A DNA stretch of 64,000 nucleotides, from contig NZ_BNCK01000002.1 of assembly GCF_014656435.1 (NCBI RefSeq), positions 179,475 through 243,474 on the forward strand, read 5' to 3'. Numbering within the stretch: position 1 is the stretch's first letter; the number at the start of each line of letters is the position of its first letter. The notes under the pieces are model-generated. The model was not told where the DNA came from. It did not search any database and saw only the letters and a program-made list of their open reading frames with translations. Position numbers and translations under genes: made by a program. The stretch is from Thalassotalea marina (GTDB lineage Bacteria > Pseudomonadota > Gammaproteobacteria > Enterobacterales > Alteromonadaceae). Below, one piece after another: positions 54,570-63,506 of this stretch.

Positions 54570-55667
54570 ATGTCAGAGATAAACACACAAAGCGCAAGTC
54601 CTAGAGGATCACTCAACGATATTCACGTTAATGCCGAAGAGGTGTTAATTACACCTCAACAACTTAGAGATGAGTTGCCTCTACCCGATAAGAGTCGAGA
54701 ATTCATTATTAATGCCCGCCAGGACATTGCGAATATCATCCACAAAAAAGACCACCGTTTGCTTGTGATCAGTGGCCCTTGCTCAATCCATGATGTTGAT
54801 GCAGCAAAAGAATATGCTCGCCAACTTAAAGAGCTTCATGAACTGCACAAAGATACACTTTATATTGTGATGCGAGTTTATTTTGAAAAACCAAGAACAA
54901 CAGTGGGTTGGAAAGGTTTAATCAATGATCCTCAAATGGACGGCTCTTTTGATGTTGAATCTGGTCTTCGCACAGCACGCGAATTGTTGCTTTATTTAAC
55001 AGAGCTAGGATTGCCACTTGCAACAGAAGCACTAGATCCGATTAGCCCACAATACCTCGCTGAATTATTTAGTTGGTCTGCAATCGGCGCTAGAACCACA
55101 GAATCACAAACACACCGTGAAATGGCCAGTGGTTTGTCGATGCCTATTGGCTTTAAAAATGGTACCAATGGCAGCTTAGATGTAGCGATCAATGCGATGC
55201 AATCTGCGGCATCATCACATCGCTTTATGGGCATTAACCGTCAGGGCCAAGTGGCGTTAATTAAAACATCAGGTAACCCTGATGGTCATGTTATTTTACG
55301 TGGCGGTAAAAAACCTAACTATGAAGAAGAGAGCATTAAACTGTGCGAACAACAATTGGCAGAACATCATTTAGAGCCTGGTATTGTTGTCGACTGTTCA
55401 CATGGTAACTCTAAAAAAGACTACCGACGTCAGCCTTTAGTGGCTGAAAATGTCTTTGGGCAAATTGTTCAAGGTAATCAATCTATCATTGGTATTATGT
55501 TGGAAAGTCATCTAAGTGAAGGAAATCAAAGTGCCAATTTACCAAAAAATGAGCTTAAATATGGCGTGTCAGTTACTGACGCTTGTATAGACTTTGCTAG
55601 CACTGCTAACTTATTAGCCAAAGGCGCTGAGCAACTATCACAAGTGCTAAAATCTCGTATTGCTTAA
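54570..55667 (+). CDS. aroF: DAHP synthase, probably tyrosine-sensitive
   Basis: 365 residues, class I (AroFGH) 3-deoxy-7-phosphoheptulonate synthase. LLVISGPCSIHD, VGWKGLINDP, GARTTESQTHRE, GFKNGTNG and DCSHGNSKKDY are family landmarks. It joins PEP and erythrose-4-phosphate at the entry to aromatic synthesis. The Tyr-regulated isoform is suggested by operon position before tyrA, as in E. coli, and by the TyrR-like boxes. Confidence 0.93.
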   Translation: MSEINTQSASPRGSLNDIHVNAEEVLITPQQLRDELPLPDKSREFIINARQDIANIIHKKDHRLLVISGPCSIHDVDAAKEYARQLKELHELHKDTLYIVMRVYFEKPRTTVGWKGLINDPQMDGSFDVESGLRTARELLLYLTELGLPLATEALDPISPQYLAELFSWSAIGARTTESQTHREMASGLSMPIGFKNGTNGSLDVAINAMQSAASSHRFMGINRQGQVALIKTSGNPDGHVILRGGKKPNYEEESIKLCEQQLAEHHLEPGIVVDCSHGNSKKDYRRQPLVAENVFGQIVQGNQSIIGIMLESHLSEGNQSANLPKNELKYGVSVTDACIDFASTANLLAKGAEQLSQVLKSRIA

Positions 55668-55717
55668 ATGAGCATTTGATTTTCTGGTTTAGGTGAATTG
55701 AAAACTGAATTAACTCC

Positions 55718-56857
55718 ATGAACAAAAAAGATATAACACCACAGCTAAAAGTATTGCGCGATCAAATTGATGACATTGACAGTCAGTTGGTTGATTTATT
55801 AGCTAAACGTCGGGCAGTTACTACAAAAGTTGGCGCGTTAAAAAGTGAAGTTGGAATGCCTATTTTTGCGCCAGATCGTGAAGCAGAGTTAATTGCTATG
55901 CGACGTGAGCAAGCTCAAAGCGCAGGTATATCACCAGATTTAATTGAAGACGTATTAAGACGTTTAATGCGTGATTCATACGTAAGCCAAGACGCGAGTG
56001 GTTATCGCTGCATTAACCCTGAGTGCAAAAAGGTGGTGGTGGTTGGTGGTGGCGGCCAACTGGGCAGCGTCTTTGTTGATTTGTTCAATCGTTCTGGCTA
56101 TACGGTTGCCACATTAGAGCATGATGACTGGCCGCGCAGTGAAGAAATCTTATCAGATACAAGCTTAGTGATTGTCGCGGTACCAATTAGGTTAACGGCC
56201 AATATTATTCAACAGTTAAAGCACCTACCTAGTGATTGTATATTGGCTGATATAACAAGTATTAAAGAGTCGCCGCTTTTCGAAATGATGAAGGTGCACA
56301 GCGGCCCTGTGGTTGGCTTGCATCCAATGTTTGGACCTGATGTATCAGGTTTAATTAAACAAACGATTATTGTTTGTCAGGGGCGCCAACCTGAGAGTTA
56401 TCAATGGCTGATTGAGCAGTTTCAAGTTTGGGGGGCAAAAATTTACCCTGTTGAAGCACATCAACATGATGAAGCTATGGCCATGGTTCAGGTGATGCGA
56501 CATTTTTCTACGATTGCTTATGGTTACCATTTGATGATGGAGGGCGCTGATATTTCTCAATTAGTAGAAATGAGTTCTCCTATTTATCGCTTGGAACTCA
56601 TTATGGTGGGGCGATTGTTTGCACAAGATCCGATTTTATATACTGATATAATTTTTTCAAACAGAGACAATATTGCCATGATGAAACGGTTTGCCTATCG
56701 CTTTTTGGAATTGCTTGAAGATGTTGAACTGTCAGATAAAGCGGCGTTTGTTGATATGTTTGATCAAGTGTCTGATTGGTTTGGCGATTATGCAGATATC
56801 TTTTTACAAGAAAGCAAAGCCATGTTATTAAAAGCAAATGAATTAAAAAAACACTAG
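55718..56857 (+). CDS. tyrA: Chorismate mutase / prephenate dehydrogenase
   Basis: 379 residues. N-terminal AroQ chorismate mutase about 8-90 (LRDQIDDIDSQLVDLLAKRRAV), then an NAD-binding prephenate dehydrogenase with VVVVGGGGQLGSVF at about 109-122, HPMFGPD, and a helical C-terminal dimer domain. Gives 4-hydroxyphenylpyruvate for tyrosine. 50 bp after aroF. Its TAG stop lies inside the left terminal repeat of the element that follows. Confidence 0.96.
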   Translation: MNKKDITPQLKVLRDQIDDIDSQLVDLLAKRRAVTTKVGALKSEVGMPIFAPDREAELIAMRREQAQSAGISPDLIEDVLRRLMRDSYVSQDASGYRCINPECKKVVVVGGGGQLGSVFVDLFNRSGYTVATLEHDDWPRSEEILSDTSLVIVAVPIRLTANIIQQLKHLPSDCILADITSIKESPLFEMMKVHSGPVVGLHPMFGPDVSGLIKQTIIVCQGRQPESYQWLIEQFQVWGAKIYPVEAHQHDEAMAMVQVMRHFSTIAYGYHLMMEGADISQLVEMSSPIYRLELIMVGRLFAQDPILYTDIIFSNRDNIAMMKRFAYRFLELLEDVELSDKAAFVDMFDQVSDWFGDYADIFLQESKAMLLKANELKKH

Positions 56858-57000
56858 GACGTGTTGATCTTTGCTGATTAGATTATGTTCGAGAAAAACG
56901 CGTTTTAATCGCGGCGTGAGGTTTGTTACTTAGTCACCTAAGCAAAATACCTCACAATAAACCACGGCAAAATCAAACAAGAAAGATCAACATACCCTAA
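56854..57000. mobile_element. 147-bp CTAGG-ended MITE-like element
   Basis: Ends are imperfect 20-bp inverted repeats sharing TGTTGATCTTT (left 56854-56873, right 56981-57000). An inner GTGAGGT...ACCTCAC pairing could form a hairpin. No ORF. The left end overlaps the tyrA stop. A related end occurs at the dld stop (35258). Confidence 0.65.
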
Positions 57001-57009
57001 TACAACGTT

Positions 57010-57498
57010 ATGCCATATAAAAAGTTAATTTTAAGCACAATCTTGACCATTACATTATTAGGCTGTGGATCTACACCAGCACCAGGGCCTCGTTTTACTT
57101 TAGGTCAAATGGAAAGTGATACCTTATTTAACAACCACCAACAGTTTTTAAATAATTATCAATCAGCGCAAATCACACAAGCTGAGCAAGCGCTTGTCGA
57201 ATCTTGGCCAAGTGATATTGAGTTTAATGTCTATTTTGGCACTTGGTGTCATGACAGTGAGCGAGAAGTCCCTAAATTATTAAAGCTCCTTTCTTACAAT
57301 AAAACGCTAACGATTAGTCTCATCGGTTTAGACTATAAAAAAACTGAACCAAACGGTGGCGCAAAAGCCAACGGTGTGCAATTTACACCTACCATCATTG
57401 TGACTAGAGCAGGTAAAGAGTTAGGCAGAATTGTTGAACAGCCTGCTGTCAGCTTAGTCAGTGATATTCATCAGATAATAAAAAAGCACAGCGTATAA
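57010..57498 (+). CDS. Thioredoxin-fold lipoprotein with degenerate active site
   Basis: 162 residues. Lipobox LLGC. A thioredoxin-like domain runs about 55-155: FNVYFGTWCHDSEREVPKLL resembles the thioredoxin WCxxC region, but the second cysteine is Ser (WCHDS), and FTPTIIV carries the cis-Pro. A single-Cys site suggests a binding, monothiol or non-redox role. It starts 10 bp after the mobile element. Function unknown. Confidence 0.7.
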   Translation: MPYKKLILSTILTITLLGCGSTPAPGPRFTLGQMESDTLFNNHQQFLNNYQSAQITQAEQALVESWPSDIEFNVYFGTWCHDSEREVPKLLKLLSYNKTLTISLIGLDYKKTEPNGGAKANGVQFTPTIIVTRAGKELGRIVEQPAVSLVSDIHQIIKKHSV

Positions 57499-57510
57499 TG
57501 GCTGTGCTTT
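57474..57510 (-). terminator. Terminator of the DUF3012 gene (minus strand)
   Basis: AAAGCACAGC/GCTGTGCTTT stem. Read on the minus strand it is followed by a T-run; on the plus strand it is not. It overlaps the 3' end of the thioredoxin-fold gene. Confidence 0.7.
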
Positions 57511-57546
57511 AGCTAATTTAACCAGCAATTTTAGTTAAGTAATAGG

Positions 57547-57723
57547 TTACTTATCATCGTCTGATTTAAAAATACAATGTTTTGCGTAGTCTTTTGCTTC
57601 GTTTGCTGTCCAGTCACCCTTAGGTTTCTTTTCTAGTTGTTCACACCATGCTTTTGTGCCTACTTCTGGAGCACATGCAGTAATTAAAAGTACGCTAGAC
57701 AATACAAGTAATAACTTTTTCAT
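57547..57723 (-). CDS. Small DUF3012-type lipoprotein
   Basis: 58 residues: MKKLLLVLSSVLLITACAPE start with lipobox ITAC, then AWCEQLEKKPKGDWTANEAKDYAKHCIF, the short DUF3012 pattern with two conserved cysteines. Its own terminator lies 37 bp downstream. Function unknown. Easily missed because of its length. Confidence 0.8.
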   Translation of the reverse strand: MKKLLLVLSSVLLITACAPEVGTKAWCEQLEKKPKGDWTANEAKDYAKHCIFKSDDDK

Positions 57724-57786
57724 ACAAATTCCTATGTGTTATACCAATTGGTATTAAATAATAATTTTTATTAATTGTTGTTTGGC

Positions 57787-58380
57787 TTAAAAGCGATAGC
57801 TTATGCCAACCGAAATATTTGCTTCAAGCCATAAACTGTCTTCAAACTCAGCGTGACAGCTATCTCCTTGGCAAAATAATTGGTCTTCCTCATCCACTAA
57901 ACTTCCGTAGCTTCGAAGCTCCGTAAAAAAGGCGAGCTTATCAGAAAATTCGTAACGAGTTCCAATGGAGATTGTCGCTGATGGATAAACTTTATCATTG
58001 AAGCCAGTGTCAAACATAGCACCACCTAAACCTAATGACACTGTGGTAACGTAGTTTTCTTGTCGAAACAATGCTACACCATTAAAGTGTCCGTAAGTGA
58101 TATCTAGGCTATGTTTTTGCTGATCTAAACCGCTGACATAATCATGACTGAGAAAATTAAACAATACTTGCCCCATGCCATTAGGTGAATCATTCCAAGC
58201 AATACCAAAACCATAATTGTTACCATCATCGATGGCGATAGTTTGGTTTGTGCCCAAAGCTGTTAGATCGGAAGTCCAAGTTTGTCCAAAATGGCCACTA
58301 AACTCCCAACCATCGGCAAGCGCTGATGTTGAGCTAGCTAACAGAATACTTGTGGCGGTTGCAAATATTGTTTTTTTCAT
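57787..58380 (-). CDS. Outer-membrane beta-barrel protein
   Basis: 197 residues. Signal peptide 1-22 (ending ALA), alternating beta strands and C-terminal aromatic residues (GISYRF), as expected for an eight-stranded OmpA/YfaZ-like barrel. One Cys pair (FCQGDSCHAE) probably forms a loop disulfide. No specific function assigned. It lies 28 bp downstream of the AsmA-like gene on the same strand, and the two may be co-transcribed. Confidence 0.72.
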   Translation of the reverse strand: MKKTIFATATSILLASSTSALADGWEFSGHFGQTWTSDLTALGTNQTIAIDDGNNYGFGIAWNDSPNGMGQVLFNFLSHDYVSGLDQQKHSLDITYGHFNGVALFRQENYVTTVSLGLGGAMFDTGFNDKVYPSATISIGTRYEFSDKLAFFTELRSYGSLVDEEDQLFCQGDSCHAEFEDSLWLEANISVGISYRF

Positions 58381-58408
58381 TTTCTATTCTCCCCAGATAA
58401 GCTTAGGG

Positions 58409-59149
58409 TTAATTGAATAATTCAGACAGTTTTTTCTTGGCTTTTTCTTTAAGCTCTTCTGTCGCTTTTTCTTTTATCTTCTCTTTTTGTACTTTTTTCG
58501 TTTGTCGCCAAATCTCAGATAACATCTCTTTAGCGATAACGCCACCAACTTGGCTCGCTGGAATACCTGCATCGCCGCCAACCTTTGTTAAAGTAATATT
58601 AGGTAAAGTGGCAGAGTGCTCTTTATTACCTAGGGCGGTTAAATCAACCGTTAAAGCCGTGTCAGCGAGCACAAGTTTATTAATAGTCACTAGTGGGTCA
58701 ATTGAACTGCCTTGTGGTTTTGTTTCTGAAGACTTTTCAGACTTAGGCATGTTCTTTTCAATTGTATCCATTAACTCTTTGATATTGGCGTTGCCATTTT
58801 CGGTTAACTGCACAAATGCTTTCGGGCTATTAATAATAATCGCATCTAACACTACGTGATCTGTTTTAGTTGCTTCTAAATTAATATCTAGCGTGACTTC
58901 ACCTAAAGTAAAGGCATTAGGGTAAGTGTACTTGCTAGGGTTAGGTAGTTTGATGCCCAAAATACTTCCAGCACCTTTTGTTAGCTGAATGTCGACAGTA
59001 TCAACGGTGACTGTTTGCTCGGTAAGGGCTTTACCTTGAGATTCTATTTGTGCCTTAATTAACTCATTTAGAGATCCGCCTGCTAAAAACCACAATGCTC
59101 CGCCGCAAAGCAGTAGGATAACTACGACGATTGACGCTAAAATTTTCAC
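58409..59149 (-). CDS. AsmA/DUF748-like membrane-anchored protein
   Basis: 246 residues. One N-terminal membrane helix (about 3-22), then a beta-rich AsmA-like repeat (VTVDTVDIQLTKGAGSILGIKLPNP, FTLGEVTLDINLE, IIINSPKAFVQLTENGNANIKEL) and a Lys/Glu-rich helical tail (about 210-245). Probably periplasmic with an inner-membrane anchor. AsmA-like proteins are tied to phospholipid transport and outer-membrane homeostasis; this short member is uncharacterised as far as I know. Confidence 0.65.
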   Translation of the reverse strand: MKILASIVVVILLLCGGALWFLAGGSLNELIKAQIESQGKALTEQTVTVDTVDIQLTKGAGSILGIKLPNPSKYTYPNAFTLGEVTLDINLEATKTDHVVLDAIIINSPKAFVQLTENGNANIKELMDTIEKNMPKSEKSSETKPQGSSIDPLVTINKLVLADTALTVDLTALGNKEHSATLPNITLTKVGGDAGIPASQVGGVIAKEMLSEIWRQTKKVQKEKIKEKATEELKEKAKKKLSELFN

Positions 59150-59247
59150 AATATGAATTCCTTGTTAATTACTGGAAAGTCTGAAACTAAGTATATAGAA
59201 AGCATAAAGTAATACCAATCTTCGAACGAGGATTGGTATGACATTTT

Positions 59248-60435
59248 TTAAGACGATAACGCGCCACTTGGAACGCTAGTAGGATTTATGTGTTCAATAG
59301 GGTAGCAACCTAACACCTTAATAAAATTAGTAATGCCGTTTAATTCACGGATGGCTTCTTGCATCACGATTTGTTTTAAGTTGGCTTCAACATCAATATA
59401 AAACATCTCTTCCCAAGGGCGACCTTGAATAGGGCGAGATTCAAGTTTACACATGTTGATCCCTTTGTTTTTTAATACCACTAAACACTCGACAAGCGCC
59501 CCGGGTTTTTGACCTGTTGCTAAAATAATAGTTGTTTTTGCAGGTATTTGCTCAGCAACGTCAACAGGCTTTCTTGCCACTAATATAAAACGACTGTGAT
59601 TTTCTGTTTGGTTTGCAATAGATTTTTCCAAGGCGTGTAGTTGGTATAGTGACCCACCTTCTTCACTACCAATAACGGCAACCGTAGGATCTTGTAACTC
59701 ATATACTTTAGCCATGGCTTCAGCAGTACTTTCGCAATATTCAATTCGCATATCGCCTTGTTTATCTAGGAAATTACTGCATTGGGTAAAGGGTTGACCA
59801 TGTGCATAGATGGTTTTTATTTGTGATAAGTTAGTGTTTACTGCAGTTAATAAGCAGTGCTCAATAGGTTGTGTGATTTCGCCAACGATAGACAAGTTGG
59901 TGTGTTGTAATAAATCATAAACTTCGTTAATACTGCCTGAACTGGTATTTTCAATAGGTAACATACCGTAATCGACATGGCCTGATTCTACTTGCTGTAA
60001 AATATCAGCAAAACTTTGACAACCATATTCAATTATATGTTCAGCACGACGAGAAAAGTATCGGTGACTAGCTAGATAACTATAAGAACCCTTGGCACCA
60101 AGAAAGGCGACGCTAACCGTAGGCATTTCAATATTTGGATTCGCCAAAGTTTGTAAATATGCTTGCTGGTTTAATACCGAGTCTTCAATTATGGTTTGAA
60201 AAACACTAGTAACATAGTGGGCGTCCAACCCTAACTCTTTACCTTGCTTGATTAGGCGAACTAACAGCTCTTGCTCTCTTTGCTGATCTCTTACTGGACG
60301 TACTTGATGAGCTTTGCTTTTGGCTACGTTTAATGTCAATGAACGACGCTTGGCAAACAAGGTTAACAATTCTTGATCTAATTTGCTGATATGTTCTCGT
60401 ATTACGTTTAAGTCTAGCTCTTCATTTATTGACAT
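59248..60435 (-). CDS. pheA: Chorismate mutase / prephenate dehydratase
   Basis: 395 residues. AroQ chorismate mutase about 8-95, prephenate dehydratase about 107-285 (VAFLGAKGSYSYLA, YGMLPIENTSSGSINEVYDLL), ACT domain about 300-380 with ESRPIQGRPW, the Phe-binding signature. Makes phenylpyruvate and is feedback-inhibited by Phe. A Phe-rich leader ORF and a terminator upstream show attenuation control. Confidence 0.97.
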   Translation of the reverse strand: MSINEELDLNVIREHISKLDQELLTLFAKRRSLTLNVAKSKAHQVRPVRDQQREQELLVRLIKQGKELGLDAHYVTSVFQTIIEDSVLNQQAYLQTLANPNIEMPTVSVAFLGAKGSYSYLASHRYFSRRAEHIIEYGCQSFADILQQVESGHVDYGMLPIENTSSGSINEVYDLLQHTNLSIVGEITQPIEHCLLTAVNTNLSQIKTIYAHGQPFTQCSNFLDKQGDMRIEYCESTAEAMAKVYELQDPTVAVIGSEEGGSLYQLHALEKSIANQTENHSRFILVARKPVDVAEQIPAKTTIILATGQKPGALVECLVVLKNKGINMCKLESRPIQGRPWEEMFYIDVEANLKQIVMQEAIRELNGITNFIKVLGCYPIEHINPTSVPSGALSS

Positions 60436-60468
60436 AGTATTTTCCAGTTAAATGTTTTGGTATGGACA

Positions 60469-60497
60469 TAAAAAAACCTCCGCTTGGGAGGTTTTTA
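60469..60497 (-). terminator. pheA attenuator terminator
   Basis: On the minus strand, AAAACCTCC-loop-GGAGGTTTTTT between the leader ORF and pheA. It starts 20 bp after the leader stop and ends about 34 bp before pheA. Confidence 0.85.
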
Positions 60498-60516
60498 TCG
60501 ATAAAATTACACGACA

Positions 60517-60579
60517 TCAACGCTCCCGAAAAGAGAGTGAAAAAAAGAAAAAGTTAAAAAAGAATTTGATGTCATTCAT
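60517..60579 (-). CDS. pheL: pheA leader peptide
   Basis: 20 codons: MNDIKFFFNFFFFSLSFRER then TGA. Eight of 20 residues are Phe, seven of them within eight positions. It lies just before a terminator and pheA, as E. coli pheL does ([15 protein letters not shown]). Ribosome stalling at Phe codons under Phe-tRNA shortage would favour an antiterminator and allow pheA transcription. Its Shine-Dalgarno is weak. Confidence 0.85.
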   Translation of the reverse strand: MNDIKFFFNFFFFSLSFRER

Positions 60580-60719
60580 TACTTTAATGTATCTAGCTAA
60601 GATGGATAATTCAACCACTTATTTATGCCAATTATTACTCATGCTCTAAAAACTATGCATAACACTGTCGAAAGGCATGCTAAACCAAAGCAAAATCAAT
60701 CCTTAAAGGCCAGCACAAA

Positions 60720-61106
60720 TTAAGGTAAACACATAAACATAATAGCAATAGAGCAAGAAATACCTGCAATCCACACGATACTTCTTAAAGTACTTATGTT
60801 TGCAATATACAAAATGTGATAAACAACTCGCGCGATAACATGAGCAATCGCTAATTGTTGCACTAATTCACCCGTAGTTTGCGTCGCAATAGCCAACAAT
60901 ACGGCGGGAGCAAAGATTATTAAAGATTCAAAGGCATTTTGATGTCCTGCCAACGCTCTAGCACCAGCACCTGTTAACTCAGCCTGTTGCTTACGAGGGT
61001 TTTTGTTATTGTAACCACCTTGTTGCTGCATAAAATAGGCTACAGGAGCTTTGGCAATAAAAGGTAAAAATGTAGCAATTATTAAACAGTAAATAAGTGT
61101 TGTCAT
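60720..61106 (-). CDS. MAPEG-family membrane protein
   Basis: 128 residues with four membrane helices. The MAPEG pattern includes PRKQQAELTGAGARALAGHQNAFESLIIFAPAV and ARVVYHILYIANISTLRSIVW. Bacterial members are small eicosanoid/glutathione-metabolism relatives, mostly of unknown function. It starts 9 bp after the penicillin acylase family gene stop on the same strand, so co-transcription is likely. Confidence 0.85.
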   Translation of the reverse strand: MTTLIYCLIIATFLPFIAKAPVAYFMQQQGGYNNKNPRKQQAELTGAGARALAGHQNAFESLIIFAPAVLLAIATQTTGELVQQLAIAHVIARVVYHILYIANISTLRSIVWIAGISCSIAIMFMCLP

Positions 61107-61115
61107 CTCACGTCC

Positions 61116-63506
61116 TTAGTAGCTTAGTAAGGTTAAAGTATATCGAGTTTGTTGCGGTAAAAAAGGTGTTGCCTTTCCGTCGACCCAATCTTGGTGTCCT
61201 TTGCCAAAGTAGGGGCTCCAAGGGTGTCCAGATTGACTAGTAGGCATGTGGAAAATACCAGTTTCTTCGTGGCCTGGTGATACTACCATTCGCTCAGACG
61301 CGCCAAACGCTTTACCTTGTACTCTGGGCATATAACTATCACCAGCTAGAGGTGAGGCGGGCATATTTAACCATTTGCCAAAAAACGGTATGGCTTTTGC
61401 CATTGGATGTTCGATTTTCGCTGTATTTTGTTGACCCCATGTAGCTTTTGCTAGTGGTTGCTCTGCCGTCATATCGTTAAAGGTTATTGTAAAGGCTTTT
61501 ACAAACGTATCTTGCCATGTTTCATCTGGTTGCCACATGAAATTGTCAGGTTGTTCGTTAACCAGTTGCCACAAAGGCTGCTCTAGTTGGTGACGAATTT
61601 TGGCCAAATTAAACGCTTGATCTTGCTTTGATAAGTTGTCGTTTATCACACTAAAAACTCTATCCCTCAGTGCAATTCGGAAATTGCGTACTAAGCGATA
61701 ACCAACTGAATCAACGGTGGCAGATAGAGAGTTATTTGAACTGAGAATATCTTTTGCTTGTTGCCATTGCGGGTGTTGTTTAATGACTTCTTCTGTTAAC
61801 ACCTTAGTTAGGACAAACTCTTGCCATCGTGATAAAAATAGCGCTTTATCATCAAGTGCTATTGATAATAAGGCTTGCTCATCAAAAACTTCTATTTTAA
61901 ATAAGTTGTCTCTAATTTGCTGTGCTCTTGCACCAAGAGCATAACCGCCGTTTCCTAGCTTTTTGTAGTCTTCTCCGCCAATAACACGTGAATTAGCTGT
62001 CCATATTCGATTGTTTATTGGGTTATAGATTTGTGGGTAATCATGACCTGATAACAAGCCTTGCCACAAGTATTGACCTGTTGCCCAAGATTCTGGTGTT
62101 TCACCAAAAGGCACATTTCTATTTGGAATTGGCCCCATAATTGTCCAACCAATATTTCCTTGTTTATCACCAACCACCATGTTTTGTGAAGGAATTCCTG
62201 CTTTATGGGCAATACTAAAACTTTGTTTAACATTTGTTGCACTTTCTAGTTCCATGGAAGCAAGGTTGACGGCACCTGCATGGTGCGCAATCCATTTGTA
62301 GGCCAATAGTTCTCCCTTGGCATTTTTTCCAATAACAGGGCCCCAAATGGTTTCCTTGGTGGTAAAAGATCTCGATGGCTTGTCTTTAATTGCAACAACA
62401 TGTTTGTGTTCGGTAAACGGCAGGTAGCCCTCAGGCGTTAAGTATTGTCCGTCATTATTTAATTCTAACTTAATAACATCACTGTAATCACCATAACTGT
62501 TGGTAAAGCCCCAAGCAATTTGACCATTACTACCCGCAACAATCAGTGGTGTACCAGGTAAAGTTACCCCAGTAACTTTGACAGGTTGCTGCTTTACCTG
62601 GTATTCAAAAGAAGCCCTAAACCAAGTATTGGGTACTCTGATACCTAAATGCATGTCGTTGGCAACAATGGCGCTGCCCGTTTTAGAAACACTTCCGGCT
62701 ACAGCCCAATTATTTGATCCAGGAAATTCTTCAGAGTTGTATTGCTGTTTTACCTCGTCAATTACTCTGCTCGTTGTTTCACTTCGTGCTGCAGGCCAAG
62801 GCAGCTCAGGCAACGGCGCTGAACTATAAGTACTGTTGTCTAATGCAGCGTCCCATTTTGAACCTTTCGGGTTTAAAAATTGATAAACTGGATCGCTAAA
62901 CACCGATTTCATCAAACCTAATACTCTTTCTCGAGTGCCTTCTTGTTGTTGTAAATCTAAGTACATGGAAAACACGGTTAATATGGTGTCTTCTTCTCGC
63001 CACTCAACAGGGTCTTGCTGAAGTAATAAGTATTCAAAGGGGTTGGTGTTTAAGTATTTTAGGCCAGAGTTAACCCCTTGAGTGTAGGCAGCAAGTATTG
63101 CTTTTTGTTCTGAGGAAAGTTGGTTGACAATTAACTGAGCACGTTGACGAAAACGGTGAACTCTTACTGATTTGTCATGTTTAAACGCGATGTCACCAAA
63201 TAGGCTTGAAAGCTCACCAGCAGCATTTCTACGTAGCAAGTCCATTTGAAAAAACCTTTCTTGTGCGTGAATAAACCCTGTTGCCACAGCGACATCCAAA
63301 CGGTTAGTGCCTTTAATGGTGGGAACGCCATTGGCATCTCGCATTACATCAACGGTATCTGTTAACCCATAAATAGGAAATTTACCGTCTAAAATTGGAA
63401 GTGAACCATCTATTTTACTGTACAGCCAAGTGGCTAACGTAATAAAGGCAAAAATAAAAAGTGACAAAAAAACTAAGGCAAATTTTTTTAATGGTTGCAT
63501 GGTCAT
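61116..63506 (-). CDS. Penicillin acylase family Ntn-hydrolase
   Basis: 796 residues from ATG 63506, chosen because it starts the signal helix directly (MTMQPLKKFALVFLSLFIF); a GTG 15 codons upstream is possible. Ntn-hydrolase layout: alpha chain with RDANGVPTIKGTN and GFIHAQERFFQMDLLRR, then autoprocessing at GSNNWAVAG with the N-terminal nucleophile Ser264, then the beta chain with GVTLPGTPLIVAGSNGQIAWGFTN. Relatives cleave acyl-homoserine lactones, penicillins or other N-acyl compounds in the periplasm. Substrate not predictable. Confidence 0.88.
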   Translation of the reverse strand: MTMQPLKKFALVFLSLFIFAFITLATWLYSKIDGSLPILDGKFPIYGLTDTVDVMRDANGVPTIKGTNRLDVAVATGFIHAQERFFQMDLLRRNAAGELSSLFGDIAFKHDKSVRVHRFRQRAQLIVNQLSSEQKAILAAYTQGVNSGLKYLNTNPFEYLLLQQDPVEWREEDTILTVFSMYLDLQQQEGTRERVLGLMKSVFSDPVYQFLNPKGSKWDAALDNSTYSSAPLPELPWPAARSETTSRVIDEVKQQYNSEEFPGSNNWAVAGSVSKTGSAIVANDMHLGIRVPNTWFRASFEYQVKQQPVKVTGVTLPGTPLIVAGSNGQIAWGFTNSYGDYSDVIKLELNNDGQYLTPEGYLPFTEHKHVVAIKDKPSRSFTTKETIWGPVIGKNAKGELLAYKWIAHHAGAVNLASMELESATNVKQSFSIAHKAGIPSQNMVVGDKQGNIGWTIMGPIPNRNVPFGETPESWATGQYLWQGLLSGHDYPQIYNPINNRIWTANSRVIGGEDYKKLGNGGYALGARAQQIRDNLFKIEVFDEQALLSIALDDKALFLSRWQEFVLTKVLTEEVIKQHPQWQQAKDILSSNNSLSATVDSVGYRLVRNFRIALRDRVFSVINDNLSKQDQAFNLAKIRHQLEQPLWQLVNEQPDNFMWQPDETWQDTFVKAFTITFNDMTAEQPLAKATWGQQNTAKIEHPMAKAIPFFGKWLNMPASPLAGDSYMPRVQGKAFGASERMVVSPGHEETGIFHMPTSQSGHPWSPYFGKGHQDWVDGKATPFLPQQTRYTLTLLSY

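Noticed and set aside
57741-59240. ATACCAAT/ATTGGTAT hairpins near 57741-57754 and 59210-59240 as terminators
   Set aside because: Neither is followed by a convincing T-run on either strand. They look like short dispersed palindromes.
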